From: Pseudoips prasinana
Lineage: Eukaryota; Arthropoda; Insecta; Lepidoptera; Nolidae
Assembly (NCBI GenBank): GCA_951640165.1
Contig: OX621238.1
Location: 25,134,001 to 25,198,000 of the forward strand
Length of the DNA stretch: 64,000 nucleotides
Direction of reading: 5' to 3'
Shown here: positions 32,199-47,100 of the stretch, piece after piece
Position numbering within the stretch: position 1 is the stretch's first letter
Layout of the letters: every line of letters begins with the position of its first letter
The notes under the pieces: model-generated
What the model was told of the DNA's origin: nothing
What the model saw: only the letters and a program-made list of their open reading frames with translations
Databases searched by the model: none
Translations under genes and position numbers: made by a program

Positions 32199-35100
32199 CT
32201 ATTAAAAAGAACAGAGGTCATCATTAAAATTCGTGCATTTCTTTCAGATATCGTATAATTAAAATGTATCGTGCATACCTCTGGTAATGCGCAGTCGCCA
32301 GGGTAAAGAGTCATCTCGACCGATTCATCAGATTGTAATGGTATTCCCTTTTTACAGAATGAAGACCTGCAAGGATACAATGACAGTATTGTATTATTTG
32401 AGGTAGACTTGTTTGGTAGATATCGTCATGCGCGCAAGCTTGGGGCTCAACCGGCTAAGACGCCGAACATCGATTTCATAAATGGCGTTCAAATAAATAA
32501 AGGTTGAAAATGACTTAATTTATCGTTAAATCAGCTTTCATGAGCACATGTGACGTCATAAATGGTCCGGAATCGATTGTCAACGTTAAAGCCGATTCAA
32601 CGATTGATTAAGTCATTTTTAACCTTTATTTAATTGAAAACCATTTAAGAAATCGATGTTCGGCGACTTAGCCGGTAGAGTCCCTGATCGTTATAAAAAA
32701 GGAAAGTTTACTGAACATCCAACGGCACTCTTTTGAAGTTTTAGATTGCTCTCGACAAAATGTTATACCAAGCGGACTTACGTCTTTGCAAAGCTGTCGG
32801 TGATAAGCAGCTTGTGTATATGTATGGTCTTGGCGCTGGCGCTGAGCCAGCCGTTGTAGCCCGCGTAGTGCACGGAGGCGCGCAGCGGCACGCCGAGCGC
32901 GGGGTGCGGCACGATGACGCGCGTGAAACGCGCGCTTCCATTCACTATGTCATCGCGCCTGTAGTGGAATAGTTATAATCAGAATTTAAATTAAGTGAAC
33001 AATATTTTTCCTGTAGCCTATGGAGCCCTATGTGTATTGAAGAAATTATGATTGTTGGAACTATCTGGAGCTTCTGTAGATATAAGATATGAAAGAAATT
33101 ACAAATACATTTAGGGAATATTTTTGTTTCACTATCTTATTTGGTTATCATCACAAAAACATTGTAGAAGACTTCCTCTTCTTACTGAAATTATATGGCA
33201 GTCATCTGGGGATTCATAAATAAATGACAAATCAGATAAGACTTATTCTGATACCGGAAGAAACCGGAATAAGTATAGTTAAAATATTCAAAAAATATCA
33301 GTCCTGGATGAGTTTACATTTGTTACGAAGAGATACATTTCATTTCAATATTGTTTCATATTTTCGTGTTTTAAGTGTGAAGTTTAGTTTCCCCAGAAAA
33401 ATAAAGTAAGTAGTTTCCAGGAGAGTAAGATTATGCATAACTAGAATAAGAATGAGGATCCGAAGAAAATAATTAATTATTATGCGTTAAATTATCATCC
33501 TGAATACGCATGATAATTTAACGCATAATAATTATTTATTTTCTACGGATCCTCATTCTTACAGATTTTCCCAATCTATTGCCTTGCAACTATTACAAAT
33601 TAATCTATAATTAAGATTCTAAATCTAATTTTCTTCATCATACTTGGTCATAGCGAAAGATTCATTGAGGCCGGAGTCTCCGTGCAGGGTGAGGGTTACT
33701 CTTCCAAAGTTGGGCTTCTCACCAGGTCCACTTCCACCCCATACTGATATGTGATATTGATGCGCTGAAATCAAAACTAGTATTTAATTGTATGTCTAAA
33801 CCAATTAATTTACATTTCCGACATCTTTAAAATGAATTGTGTATAAATTTAAGTGCGGGTGGATCCCACGACTACGGGGTATCCGGCCCATCTCATATGC
33901 GTTAACCTCTCCGCCTCCGTACCGTGTTTCTCAGACTCGACTTTATACAATCCATGCGATATTTCTTGACGTAAGTATTTGATTTATTTTTTTCTATTAG
34001 GTATTCAGGGCAAATATTTACAATTATATTAATTCATTCTATTCCTAATCAATAAAAAATTTAATTGTGAATATACCTAATTGTAACTTTTATACAATTA
34101 ATTTTAAGTATAATTAATTAATATAACCTTGTAGAAAGTATTCCTATATTATTATTAGTTAAAACGTTGTCGGTTCGGGCAATATTGACAGTTCAAAGAT
34201 CACTGTAGATCTGAATTTTCTGCAGTTATACTGTAAGGAAAGCTTGCATTTACCACAAAACGGCTCTTCTTCCCTAGTAAGCAGATAAAGCTGTCCTCGA
34301 CCAAGAGACCTGTCCGCGTAGTACCCCATGTTGCCGCAGCGTCGCTCGCCGTCGCAGGGGAAGCATCGACCCTGTCACAATTAAAAACTATTATTATGAA
34401 GTCTTAAAATATCAGCAAGTTTAAACTAAAATTAAAATAAATAAATAAAAATTCAGTATACAGAGAGAATATAGTTAATACTATATTACCACTACTATGT
34501 CAGTAATTGGTGCCGGTTAAAGAATTTTTCGTATCCTCCTCTATACCTGGAGATATTTTTATAATTGCGATGGTTAAAATGGGGCTATTTGAATTCATAA
34601 TGTTAATCACCATATCCCCGGGCAAGATCTTCTAGTTTTATAAAACGTACGTTAGATACGAAAAATTCTTTAATTAAATTTCCGCTTCCAGCGGTGTGTG
34701 CATTGCAGAAAAATATACTGACCAAAAAGGGGGATTTGAAGGCGCGAAGTTACTGTCTAACATTCCAAGTAGATACATAGGTTGTTATAATTAAAATTCA
34801 TTTCAAAAATAATTTTAAGCTGTTACGTTTACATACGGCTCAATATATATGTTCAATAACTAAAAGCTATTTTGTTTTAAAGTAGTTGGTGATTATTGGT
34901 TTTATTCGAGGAAATAATCAGTCACACTACACAAAAAGGTGCGACTACTCTAATATGAATATAGTTAGGTAATTGATAAATTTTAATATAAGTATAATGT
35001 TATCAGTCACACTACACAAAAAGGTGCGACTACTCTAATATAATATGAATATAGGTAGTTAGGTAATTGATAAATTTTAATATAAGTATAAAAAAAAAAA

Positions 35101-38100
35101 AAAAAAAAATGTTATCAATCACACTACACAAAAAGGTGCGACTACTCTAATATGAATATAGTTAGGTAATTGATAAATTTTATCATAGATTTACCGACTT
35201 ATCTCTAAAACTTATTATTCCTATCAAAAGTATCATCGAGATTTGTTATGTAGGTATATCCCTGGGCCACGTATAAGTGCAACATATTATTTTTATATAG
35301 TTGATACTTTAGCTAAGACATATTGTAAATATAGTACGTTGTTCCATTTTTACAAGCTTGGTACTGCAATCTATAAAATGACGGACTTTCAAATTCAGAA
35401 TATTTTCCACATGACGAGCGCAAGTTCTGTGGAGACAAATCGAAATTTACATATAATATATTACCGCCTACTCAGGATATCTAGCAAGTCGAATAGGTAC
35501 GTATTCGTAAAAATGTAGCGTCGAATAAAACATGCACCACAACAAAATATCACAGTTGGAATATTGCCAGATTTCACTTTTCTAAATACCAGCGACTTTT
35601 GCTTTCAAGTTTATGAAACTTTCTTTAGGAATACCGAGAATAATAAGAACCACTATTCGTATAGTGTACACTAAGAGTAAAACATGCAACGACTATAACA
35701 AGTAGGTACACTTCATCACAAATTTATTGCTGAGGTCGTTTTGCGGTTTACCACAAGAAATTGGGCTATTGTTTCACACTCATTTAGTTATTTCATTCAT
35801 GTGGTAATTTTCTTTCAGATTACATTGAAACCGCAATGGAGTGAAATTGAGTTTCGTGTAAATGTTTAAACATCCACACACTCACGCCCACAGTCTACTT
35901 GAGATAATACCTAATAATAGGTCTTTACCTATGAAATTGCCGTTTTGTATGAACAAATTTAAACGAATTTTTTTCATGAATTTTTTTATTTGTATTAATC
36001 GAAGTAATCACCCATGCAATCAATGCATCTTTGCCATCGCAGTGGCAGTTTATTGATGCCCTTCTTAAAGAAATCAGCTGGACGGGAGGCAACAAATTCT
36101 TCAAAGGCATTTTGTACTGCCTCTCGGGTATTGAATTTTTTTCCCGCCAAGAAGTTATCCAAATTCTGGAAAAAGTAGTAGTCTGTAGGCGCAAGGTCTG
36201 GTGAGTAGGGCGGATGACGGAGAGCTTCCAACCCCAGTTCTTGCAACTTGGAGACCGTCTGCTGTGCAGTATGAGGTCGCGCGTTGTCGTGCAGGAGCAG
36301 CGGAGACGAGCGATTGACCAATGCTGGTTGGAGATGCGCCAGCTTCTCCATCATTGTGCTCAGTTCTTCACAGTACACATCTGCAGTAATGCTCACCCCG
36401 TTTGGTAAGAAGCTGTGATGAATCACACCGGCGCTAGACCACCAAACAGTGACCATCACTTTTCTAGGGGTAAGTTTTCGTTTAGGGCATTGTTTAGGTG
36501 CTGAACCAGGATCCAACCAACTTGCTGAGCGCTTGCGGTTGTCAAACAGAATCCATTTTTCATCGCAGGTAACAATGCGGTTCAAAATTCCTTCATTTGT
36601 GTGTCTGTTGAGCAGTGCAAGGCACGTCTCGACGCGTACTTCGCGCTGGCGATCATTGAGTTCGTGGGGCACCCATTTGTCAAGCTTTTTTACCTTGCCA
36701 ATTTGACGCAAATGGACCAATATTGTTTTGACGCTAACGTCGAAAGCTGCTGCTAATTCAGCCGTAGATTGTGTATCATCAGCTTCCACAACCGCCTTTA
36801 ATTCGTCATTGTCGACCAAAGTCTTCGGACGACCGCGAGGTTCATTTTTCAGGTCGAAATTTCCAGAACGGAAGCGAGCAAACCAATAACAGGTGGTGCG
36901 TTGGTTTGTAGTGTTAGCTCCGTAAACGTCGTTGATGTTGCGTGCCGCTTGTGCCGCGTTGCTGCCACGACGGTACTCATATTCCATAATTACTCGAATT
37001 TTTAACGTATCCATGATGACGAAAAAGATTGAAATGCGATGAAAATGTAACACTAATCAATAAAGAAATGACTACTTTTGGAAAAAAGAATCCATGTTTT
37101 TAAAATAAAATTAATTTGAAATTAGAATTCTTAGCCAAACAAAAATTATTTTGATTTGAAATGGCCAGTACTGCAGAACGGCAATTTCATAGGTAAAGAC
37201 CTAATATTTGTTTTATGTATTTAGTAAATGTGAGTTTCGGCAATTCTAGATGGAGCACGCTGCCGACTATGTGACTCTACTAGTACAGTCGTCAACGAAA
37301 TCTCTAGTTCAAATGTAATTCATAGTTGGATTTTTATTTAGAACTAGCTGTGCCCGCGACTTCGTCCGCGTGTTAATTAGTTTATTTTGTATTTTTGTCA
37401 AAAATAAAAGATTTTTCTAAAATAAAAGTTGCCTAAGTTACTCCTTATCACATCAGCTACCTGCCAATAAAAGTCCCGTCAAAATCGGTCCATCCATTTC
37501 GGAGATTAGCCGGAACAAACAGACAGACAGACAGACATACAAAAATAGTAAAAAAATATTTTAGAGTATGTACCGTATATATATTCATATACTTGTAGTA
37601 AAAATCGGTTATTTCAATATTACAAACAGACACTTCAATTTTATTTATTTGTATAGATAAGATACTTTTTTCTGAATTACTTAATGTTATTAAATTTATT
37701 ATTATTAGCTTTGTTGTGTACGATGATATGTTTTGGTATTTATTTTACGTAATTATATTTATCTGCAGGACCGCGAACAAGCCTTTTTTGGGACTGTATT
37801 TGTGCGTAGGACTCAAAGCATTACCTAATATATAAAGATATATCCCTACTACGTATTAAAAAAGAAGCAAGTATTCAGAGTGTGAAGCTCGGGGGACTGT
37901 GCTGCATAGTTCCGTTATCACAACAACTACTAAAATGGATATAATGAAGAATTAATATTTCCTAACCGCATGGAATAGCACTAGCCTGGACCATTAATAC
38001 TCGAGATGTCTTTATTACCTACTCATGATCTTCACCTACCTCGAGGAAGGTGTCATAATTGGCGCAAGGAAACGCCGGGAAATGGCACTTGGGGGAGACA

Positions 38101-41100
38101 GAGTCGGTGAAGAACTTGTAGGCACGCCGGTGGTTGCACAGCGAGCGACCCTCGGGCGACGCCGCGGCCCACGGCAGCACCAAGTCTGACACAGCTCCAA
38201 CGAACCTAGGAATATAATCTTATATTAAAGGGTACTTTTACTAATACTTTATTGAAGGATCAAACCCCTTCAATGAAGTGTCTATGTCAAAGTCATAAAT
38301 CATTTATTCCGTAAAAAAATTACATTTATGTATGATAAATGATGACCCATAACCTTCATTACTGATCGGGCTCTATGTAACTAAAATATGCTGTTTCCTT
38401 TAGATCTCTTATCAGCCGGATTTTAAATGTAAATCCATAGCGGAGGCCGGGCCTTACCTGCCTTAATTTTTGGATGCAGTTGTTACTGTCGATTATTTTC
38501 GCTGTCGTCTACATCGCTGGAGGTTAAAGACTCAAATTATTCGAAATTATTTCACAAACGCATAAATTATTTCTCTGGGTTACCACTTTTGACTTTGTCT
38601 TTATATTACCGTGTGAAAGAGCAATTATACAACTGCACTGGTCTTAATATAAAAATCCGGGATTAGTAGGTATGGTTCTCAAAGAGATCTTAAATTATTT
38701 GAGAATTAACTTATCGTTTACTTACCCATTTATTATTTTTGTAATGGTTTAGATTTCATTTTACTTACAAATTTGAACATCCATGTTGAACTCTTCCGCC
38801 GTTCGGATAGAAGTCAACGTGCCCTAGTGGCTGTGCGGCGCCCAGACCACCGAGGATTAAATTCTCTCCATTTGAGTGAATAACGTCCACAAACTTAGCA
38901 TCAGAGCGATCGAGTCGCGCCCGCGGATCTTGAAACTCGAATAGAGGACCTGCTGGGTCTAGTCCTGCGAGTAAAGGTTTAAAGCTTGAGAAAAATTCAT
39001 AAAACAGAATTAGTCTTCCTATTCTTAATTTCGCTCCCGAGGAACGAGAAATTGCTTTGATTTTCCAATAAAATTCACCTTTATGAACTTTTGCCTCCAT
39101 TCCTGGTGACTGGAATTAATGCATCTACCTTATTTATCTGTGATGTACCTGTTATACGACTAATATTCCGTAGCTCAGAACCCGCAAAGCCGGCCACATG
39201 CGCTCCCAAACTGAAACCGATCAGATGAACATCCTCGAACCGTAAGTCTATATGCTTGGCGAAACCTGAAAAAATAAAGCAAACCTTAGACTGAGTTCTG
39301 AGTTCAGGGATATATGTCACATCACATATATATCTCACATGGGCATGGGGCATGGGGTGAGACAATCAATATCCCTAAGAATGTTTTATATAACTCTCTG
39401 ACTCGAGTGATATTTACAGGGATACCACGTTGGCCGCCAGTTGTAGACATAGTCACGATCTGACAATTTCAATTTGTATGGATATTGATAGTCTCACACA
39501 GGGTGATATTTATACAAATATTGAATAGTGTGCAATATGGTATAGTGCCATTCCCAGGGATGAGGTATCCCTGGGAATGGCACTATACCATACGTTGGGT
39601 GCCATTTTTACGGATACTGACTTTCTGACAAGAGGAGTCATATTGAATCTTACTTAGGGTGCTATTTGTAGAAATAGTCTCAGCGTTAAGGGTTATTTGC
39701 AGTGATAGTGACTCCCACGTTGGGGATATTGGTAGGAATTATCATATTCCCAAGTGGGGTTTTACTAAATGTCCCACCTATGTAACGGAGTATGACAATT
39801 AGACTCAGTTTCTACCCACGTCCCATTTGTAGGCCTAGTGATTGTGTCGTTGGGTGCAATTTATTAAATTCATTACCGTCCGATTTTGGGTGCTATTGTT
39901 GACTGTGTCCACAATAGCACCATATATAATACCCTTGCTTTGGGCAACATTAAGTACGGATTACAAAAATAAACACTATATTGGTCCACCAAACGAGAGT
40001 AGGAAAAAAAAACAAAGTTTCTACATATGGATTACCTTGCAACAGCATTGCTAGCTGCTTGCCAACTAGCCTCGTGTTGGCAGCTGCGCGCAGATAGTTC
40101 GGCATGGATGCTCCGCCTTCCCAGTCCACACATACTACGTTACATTCTTCCTGCAAACAAACATAACTTCTTTTATTTGCTTTTATAATAACATCCGTTG
40201 CACAAGCACACGAATACGAAAAAAAATGTAACTAAAACAATTCACGAAAGAAAACAAGAACAGATTTGCGTAGACATAAATACACAAGGTGTATACAATT
40301 GAATATATTCACATTCTTGCACATTAGACTACCACTGATTATTAGTTTTTGGAAATAGAAAGTATAATCCTCCCCTATACGGTATACTCTCTTATCCAAG
40401 ATTGAACCTGAGAAAATAGTTTTGTTTTAAGTATTACTTTGGAAACGGGAAAATACTTTGCATGTTAACTGTATATCAGCACTCAGCAGTAAATCACCAC
40501 GATAAACTAAATAAACTTTTTGAAGGTTTTGACTTTTGAGTCAAGTCAAGTTAGTTAAAACCGTCCAGTACCTACAGTTTGATTGATTTGATTTTTGATG
40601 ATTTTAGTTTCACATTTAACTGAACAAGTAAAATGTAGCTCATCGTCAATTCTAAATTTCATATTGAAAGCTACCCTCATCAACCCGTTGTATGTGCACA
40701 GTATATTAACCGACATCATAATCACTGCCCATATAAAAAAGGATAGGTTAAATCGATGCAGGTATTTATTTAAATATATGAAGCTTTATTACTCACCACA
40801 GCCATTAGCGAAGATCTCATCTCATAAACCCAGACATTGTCGCAGTTGGAACCGAAACCATGGACAATGACTCTAGTGGGCTTGTTGTAGTCAAAGGCGC
40901 GCGCCGCCCACCCCCACGCTGCAGACATGTTGCTAGCTGACACCGCAAGCAGCGGCTGGTCCCCTCTGAAAGCCAGAATACAGTATATAAATTTCTCTTA
41001 AGAGTGGAAAGTAATCAAATTAAATGATGGGACGATAAAATGTAAAGAAAAATCCCAATGGATGTATCGGTGTCTTCAACCGATGGAGATGATGTGTTTT

Positions 41101-44100
41101 CTTAACTTATAATTTGAAGTTTTAGTCTTATTATAACGCGGTCAAAATCACGCCAAATGGGCTCGTGTAAAACTTTACCTTTCTATGTTATCCCCAAATC
41201 TCAGCCATTCTAAACCAAAAATACCATACGATCTTGGGGTAGACCACCCTTGTTCCTAATAGGGTTGTAACGGAGGCCTCTTAGCGGAGGCGGAGGCGGA
41301 TGCGAAGATGACGGATTACACCTCCGCGGATGCGGAGGTTAGCGGATGCGAATGCGAAGGTGAAAGTGGATGTGAAGAAATAGTATTTTATGAGTAATAT
41401 TAATCATTTTTTTAATCTCTTTCCATAAAAAGACTTTCATACCTTACTTGTTTTTGGCTTCGTGTGACTTGAGTAAACAATTACTTTGCATTGCAAAGCA
41501 AAATTCGGCCGTACGACTGAGTCGTAATCGGGCGTCGCGACTCACGCATTATTATTATTTTATGATTTATTTTTATTTTTTTGAAACTTATTCCACAAAA
41601 CTACAAAGGCGGAAATTTTTGGCTGTGTGGCTGACGGCCATAAAGAATATCGCCACCCACTCTCATCCCGTTGGGGACGTGTCTATCTTATTGCGATCGC
41701 CAACCCGTCTGCCAATCGTGGCGATTATGGCAGATCCCCTCAATTGAAGGACACAACTAAACCGCTGCCCACAGTCCCCGGCAGCCATGTCATTCCAAGC
41801 CGTGGTAACAGCAGTGTATTCGGCAGGGCAGAAGGTGCTACGAATTCCCGACAGATTCCGCGTTGCTAAAACTGACTACCACTGGCCCGGGCAACATATT
41901 ATTACAACACACGCACACTGCGAACCGACGACAAAATCATCAAACTGGAGGAAGAATTGAGCAGTTTACATTGGAATATAATAGGATTATCTGAAGTCCT
42001 AAGAGACACGATAATCCTGAAATCCGGGAACTTGATTTATTTCCGGGAGGGCAACCAACAGTCTCATGGTGGTGTTGAGTTCATAGTCCACAAATCCCTC
42101 GTCCATAACTTAGTGAAAATCGGGAGTGTGTCGACTAGGGTTGCGTACCTTATACTCAGAATTTATTCGTTGAAGGTCATACAAGTATACGCGCCGACTT
42201 TGACGCACTCCGACGATGAGGTTGAGGTCATGTATGAGGATATATCTAGAACCATACATTCCTCTAACACTTATTTCACTGTGGTCACGGGAGACTTTAA
42301 CGCGAAGCTGGGTAAACTTTTCGGGAATGAGCTGAGAGTGGGGCAATTTGCATTGGCCTTCGTGGAGAAGGAGGGGCTCTTTATGATGAACTCCTTTTTC
42401 AAGAAGCCCGATAACCGCAAATGGACCTGGGTAAGCCCCGATGGTAAAACAAAAAACGAGATAGACTTTATTTTGTCGACGATAAGACAGAAGTTCAATG
42501 ACGTCTTTGTGATTAATGCGGTTAAAAGCGGAAGCGATCACAGGCGGAGATCATTGAACCTTAATGTCAAGCTCCAGAGGTCCCGACTGATAAAGTCTAC
42601 GCTCCGACCTTTACCTATCCACGTCTAAAACCCCGAACCCTTTCAGCTCGAACTGCAAAACTGAACTGCTCGAATTGCGGGGAAGTGGAGTCATACCACG
42701 ACAGGCTCGTAGATGCCGTCCATACAGCTGAGTCTAAGGTCTTCAAAGCCCGCCGTAAAAACAGAACCAAAAAGTTCTCTGACTATACCCTGCAGCTAAA
42801 GGAAGAAACACGGAAAATGGTTTTGACATCGTTTGGTGATGCTACCAGATACCGGCAGCTCAACAGACAGATCTCAAAGTCTTTGACTCGCGACACGCGC
42901 CCAATTAATACAAAATGTATTAAAGAAGCCATCGAGCGGAATAAAGGCTCTTAAAGTGTTAGCAAGAGAACTGTGTGTTGGACATAGCCAACTGACGAAG
43001 CTGAAGACTGAGGATGGCAGAATCGTCACTTCTCGACGTGAGTTGCTGGGAGAGCTGTATGCGAGGACCCAGTCACTTGTCGATAGTTGTGCATCAGATC
43101 CCAGAGCACGACTAACCCCACACTTCACCGAAGACATCCCGGACGTCAGCATGTGCGAGACAAGAATCACTCTCAAACAGCTCAAGAACAACAAGGCGCC
43201 TGGTGATGATGGACGGGCCCTTCAGAAGTTATTTAACACCGTCATAATAGAAGGTCAAACGCCACAAGTATGGCACAGAGGTGTGGTGGTGTTTTTCTTC
43301 AAAAAGGGCAATAATACCCTCTTGAAAAATTACAGACCCATCACTATGCTGAGCCATGTTTACAAGTTGTTTTCTGCTGGCTGGGCAGCATTCGGGAAGC
43401 TACTCAATAACTTCTCGTCCCACATACCGCAGTGTCTCAATTCGAAAGTCTTCGACCAGTGTGCGATGCCAGTGATGACTAACGGAACAGAGACGTCGTC
43501 GCTCACTATAGGTCTTATCTGGCGGCTCAAGGTCACCCATAGAGCAATGGAAAGACCTATGCTTGGAGTTTCCCTGCGAGATCGAATGAGAAATGCTGAG
43601 GTTCGCAGGCGAACCAAAGTAACCGAAACTTAACCCGAAGAATTGCCAAGCTGAAGTGGCAATGGGCAGGGCACATTGCTCGTAGAGCGGACGGCCGCTG
43701 GCGCAGAAAGGTTCTCGATTGGCGACCACGAACCGGATGATCTTGTGCGGGTCGCTGGATGCCGATAGCTCAAGACCGGCAATTGTGGATATCTTTGAGG
43801 GAGGCCTTTGTCCAGATGTGGGCGTCATTCGGCTGATATGACGATGATGTTGACAAAGGCGGAATTGATGCCAAAGGCATTCTATGCCAGTCGACCTTTG
43901 GTTGATGCAGAGATATATGATTATGCCGTGAATAAAACTCCGTTATAACTCCGCAAAGAAATTGCGGAGGCGGAGGCGGATGCGAAGGTACAATTTCATG
44001 CGGAACTTCCGCAGTAACGGAAGCGGAGGCGAAGATCCGTTACAACCCTAGTTCCTAAGATTCTACAGTATTTTTGGTTGAATTCTAATCTTCAACCAAA

Positions 44101-47100
44101 AATATTGTACGATCTTAGGAACTTACATTATGGTTTCTAGCATAGCTTTATAATTTCCAACCAAACAAGCTTTCTTTCCTTTAATTTACCTGCTGACAGT
44201 AGAGTAGAGGAGGAAGTGTGTGCCGACCTCCTGTGGCGGGCTTGGTAGTGTTTCCAGGTACGCGAAGGGCCCAGCATCTTCGAAGCAACCGAACTCTCCG
44301 TAACACACGCTACCTTGCGATCTTTTACTCCTGCGAAATAGAAGAACAAGATCAGTCACGAACCTATTCGGTAAATCCCTGCAGAAAGTCGGCCGTTAAC
44401 TTTCGCAGAGCTTATCTAAAGACTATCTCTGCCTCAACTTTCGACAAGTAGTCGCACCAAGTTCAGATAGTCGGCATCGAGGTTTTGTTAAACTAAGAGA
44501 AAGTCAATTTGAGCAGTACCTATACAATGCGATATAGTGCGTTATAGTTAGTTGTGTAACATTAAATTAAAGCTTCATCAGTATTAAAGCTGGCAAAACG
44601 TTAGACTTCATTTGAACTTGACTTTTCTTTTTGTGTAATACGATTTCTAAAATACTTATAATGCGAGTTATACAAAGGAGTTTCCGAGGTATATTAATAA
44701 TCTAAAACTAACTTACCTATTTAAGTTTGTAAGTTATAATCTTTAAATCTGCTAGACCGGTTTATATTGCATTCTCCACTCCCACAGAGGAGACATACCG
44801 ACTTAACAAGGGCAAGGAGATCTTACAAAATGAATAACTGGAAGGTTGATATTGCTTTATTTAAAACATGAACTAAAAGAGCTTATGGCTGATGTTAATT
44901 TTTAAGTTAAGTTTAACTCATTTCGCCGTCTAGCATGTTGCTTTGTTAATTAAAATGAACCTCGGTCCATATTAGACATGTACCTATCTTAGAGCCAGGC
45001 TACGACTATACAGGAAGACTAGAATTTGATCCTTATCCCTTTGATTGAAGGTCCAAATCCAATCACAAACCATAAGACAGTTACAGTAAACCACTGTTAA
45101 AGATGTTTTCATTTTAATTTAAACTGAGACTTTCGCAATTCTTAAGATTTTACTTTGTATCCTACGGATACAAAGTAAAATCTCTCAGTTTAAATGAAAT
45201 TATGTTTTCATTACATTTTTTCTCTCTGACTACAAGTTACTTTTGTTTTATTCTTGTTATTAATAATACAATAATTAGTAAAATAAATGATTAGACTTCT
45301 GTATGTCGAACCTACTATAAAACGTAAAAATGTGTTGTACTTCCAACCATTAGGTACCTGAAATTCCCTGACTGAAGCTAGTAAGAGGGCTGTAACTTTA
45401 AAACATCTCGACGGATTTTTATGAAAATCATCTTACTTTGATTTAACTGGTTTTCAGATAAAAAACAGATATGCACCTCAGAGTCCATCCAACCAACATA
45501 GCATAATTACATTACAAACTCATAACTTCACCCTTTTTGTGGGAAGTTAAATGTATTGCTATTTATCACATACTAGTTGTGCCCCTCGGTTTTAACCCGA
45601 GTCAAACTTTATGAATTATAGCCTATGTGTTATTCGGTATATAACCTATAACACTACACAGTTTCATTAAAATCCGTTCGGTAGTTTTTTCGGGAAAGAG
45701 TAACAAACTTCCATACATCCATACTCACAAACCTTCGTATTTATAATATTAGTAGGATTTTTCAAAACACATTGTATTTACTATAAACCTTCTATATATA
45801 TATATATATATATACATAACGCCGTTGACCCGCAAGCCGCAAGGTCAACTAGGAACCAGTTTAGGAATCAGTTTGCGCTAATGCATATTACAGATGCGGT
45901 TTTCCGCATTTTGCAGATTTCACTTTAAATAAATGTATGAATATAGGTATTGTATGGTTTATTTATGTTTTTGCATGTGGTTGGTATTATAATTTTCTAT
46001 TCTTCCTGAATAGTTATTAGCAGTAACGAATTTACTGCTAGTTTCTATGAAAACACTACACAGATATAGGTAACTATGGATTTTGTTTGCATTCGTAAAC
46101 TAATTTAAAGTAAAATATAAATATTGACAATACCCTTTGTAAGGACCTATAAAGAAATACGACGTGAGATGAATGAAGTGAAATAGGGTATTGAAGTCTA
46201 GTTATATGGGAATTGGTAAATAAATAAATATTTTGGGACAAATAACACATTGCCATCTTTTGACAATTAGTTGTAAAGTTGTATTTCTGTCAAATCTAAA
46301 GATTACTTCTTGGAATTGGTTCTTATAGCTCTTACCACTTTCTTATTGGCTTAACAAGTCATTCTTCTTATTGATTGGTATTTAGATTTTGCCCTACCAT
46401 TCATTTTATTTTAAAATATCCTAATAATCCTACCTCAGTTTACTCCTGTGATGATATTCCACGCTTCAGCGTATGTATGTAGGTATAAGAATAAAAAATA
46501 AGTTACCTCAATCAAATATAACTATTTTGGTACAATTTACAGAATTAACCCTAATATTCTGGAAAGAAAAATTATCTCATTAGTCGGAAAACTCATTATC
46601 GCGAGTTGTATTTCTGTCAAATCTTAAGATTACTTCTTGGAATTGGTTCTTATAGCTCTTACCACTTTCTTATTGGCTTAACAAGTCATTCTTCTTATTG
46701 ATTGGTATTTAGATTTTGCCCTAGCATTCATTTTATTTTAAAATATCCTAATAATCCTACCTCAGTTTACTCCTGTGATGATATTCCACGCTTCAGCGTA
46801 TGTATGTAGGTATAAGAATAAAAAATAAGTTACCTCAATCAAATATAACTATTTTGGTACAATTTACAGAATTAACCCTAATATTCTGGAAAGAAAAATT
46901 ATCTCATTTGTGGGAAAACTCATTATCGCGAGTTGTTAGTGGAAATAGTAAGACCAGTGAAGCGCGATCTTTCAGGTAATATTTCAATACAAATATTAGT
47001 GCATTTATCTAGGTGAAATATGTAACCTAGCAAGCAACACCACATTTACTATTCATTTCAGTTTCTCTTTACAAATTCCTTTGCAAGCGGGTATTCCACT

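Larger units (their letters stand above)
41260..44050. mobile_element. hAT-like DNA transposon carrying an RTE insertion
   Basis: Terminal inverted repeat tagggttgtaacgga and its complement are bounded by an 8-bp duplication gttcctaa (41252-41259 and 44051-44058). Subterminal DNA is rich in gcggaggcggatgcgaa-type repeats on both sides. An 8-bp duplication fits the hAT superfamily. No transposase is visible, because most of the interior is the RTE LINE. Confidence 0.8.

Noticed and set aside
31734..32205. Several overlapping Arg/Gly/Ala-rich frames on both strands
   Set aside because: They are shadows of GC-rich lipase exon 13.
31017..32366. A separate gene, possibly a zona-pellucida or cuticle-type protein
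   Set aside because: Splice borders and phase join these exons to the lipase PLAT exons upstream, giving one continuous 932-codon frame.
34917..35190. A CRISPR-like array
   Set aside because: The units are contiguous minisatellite copies without distinct spacers, in a eukaryotic intron.
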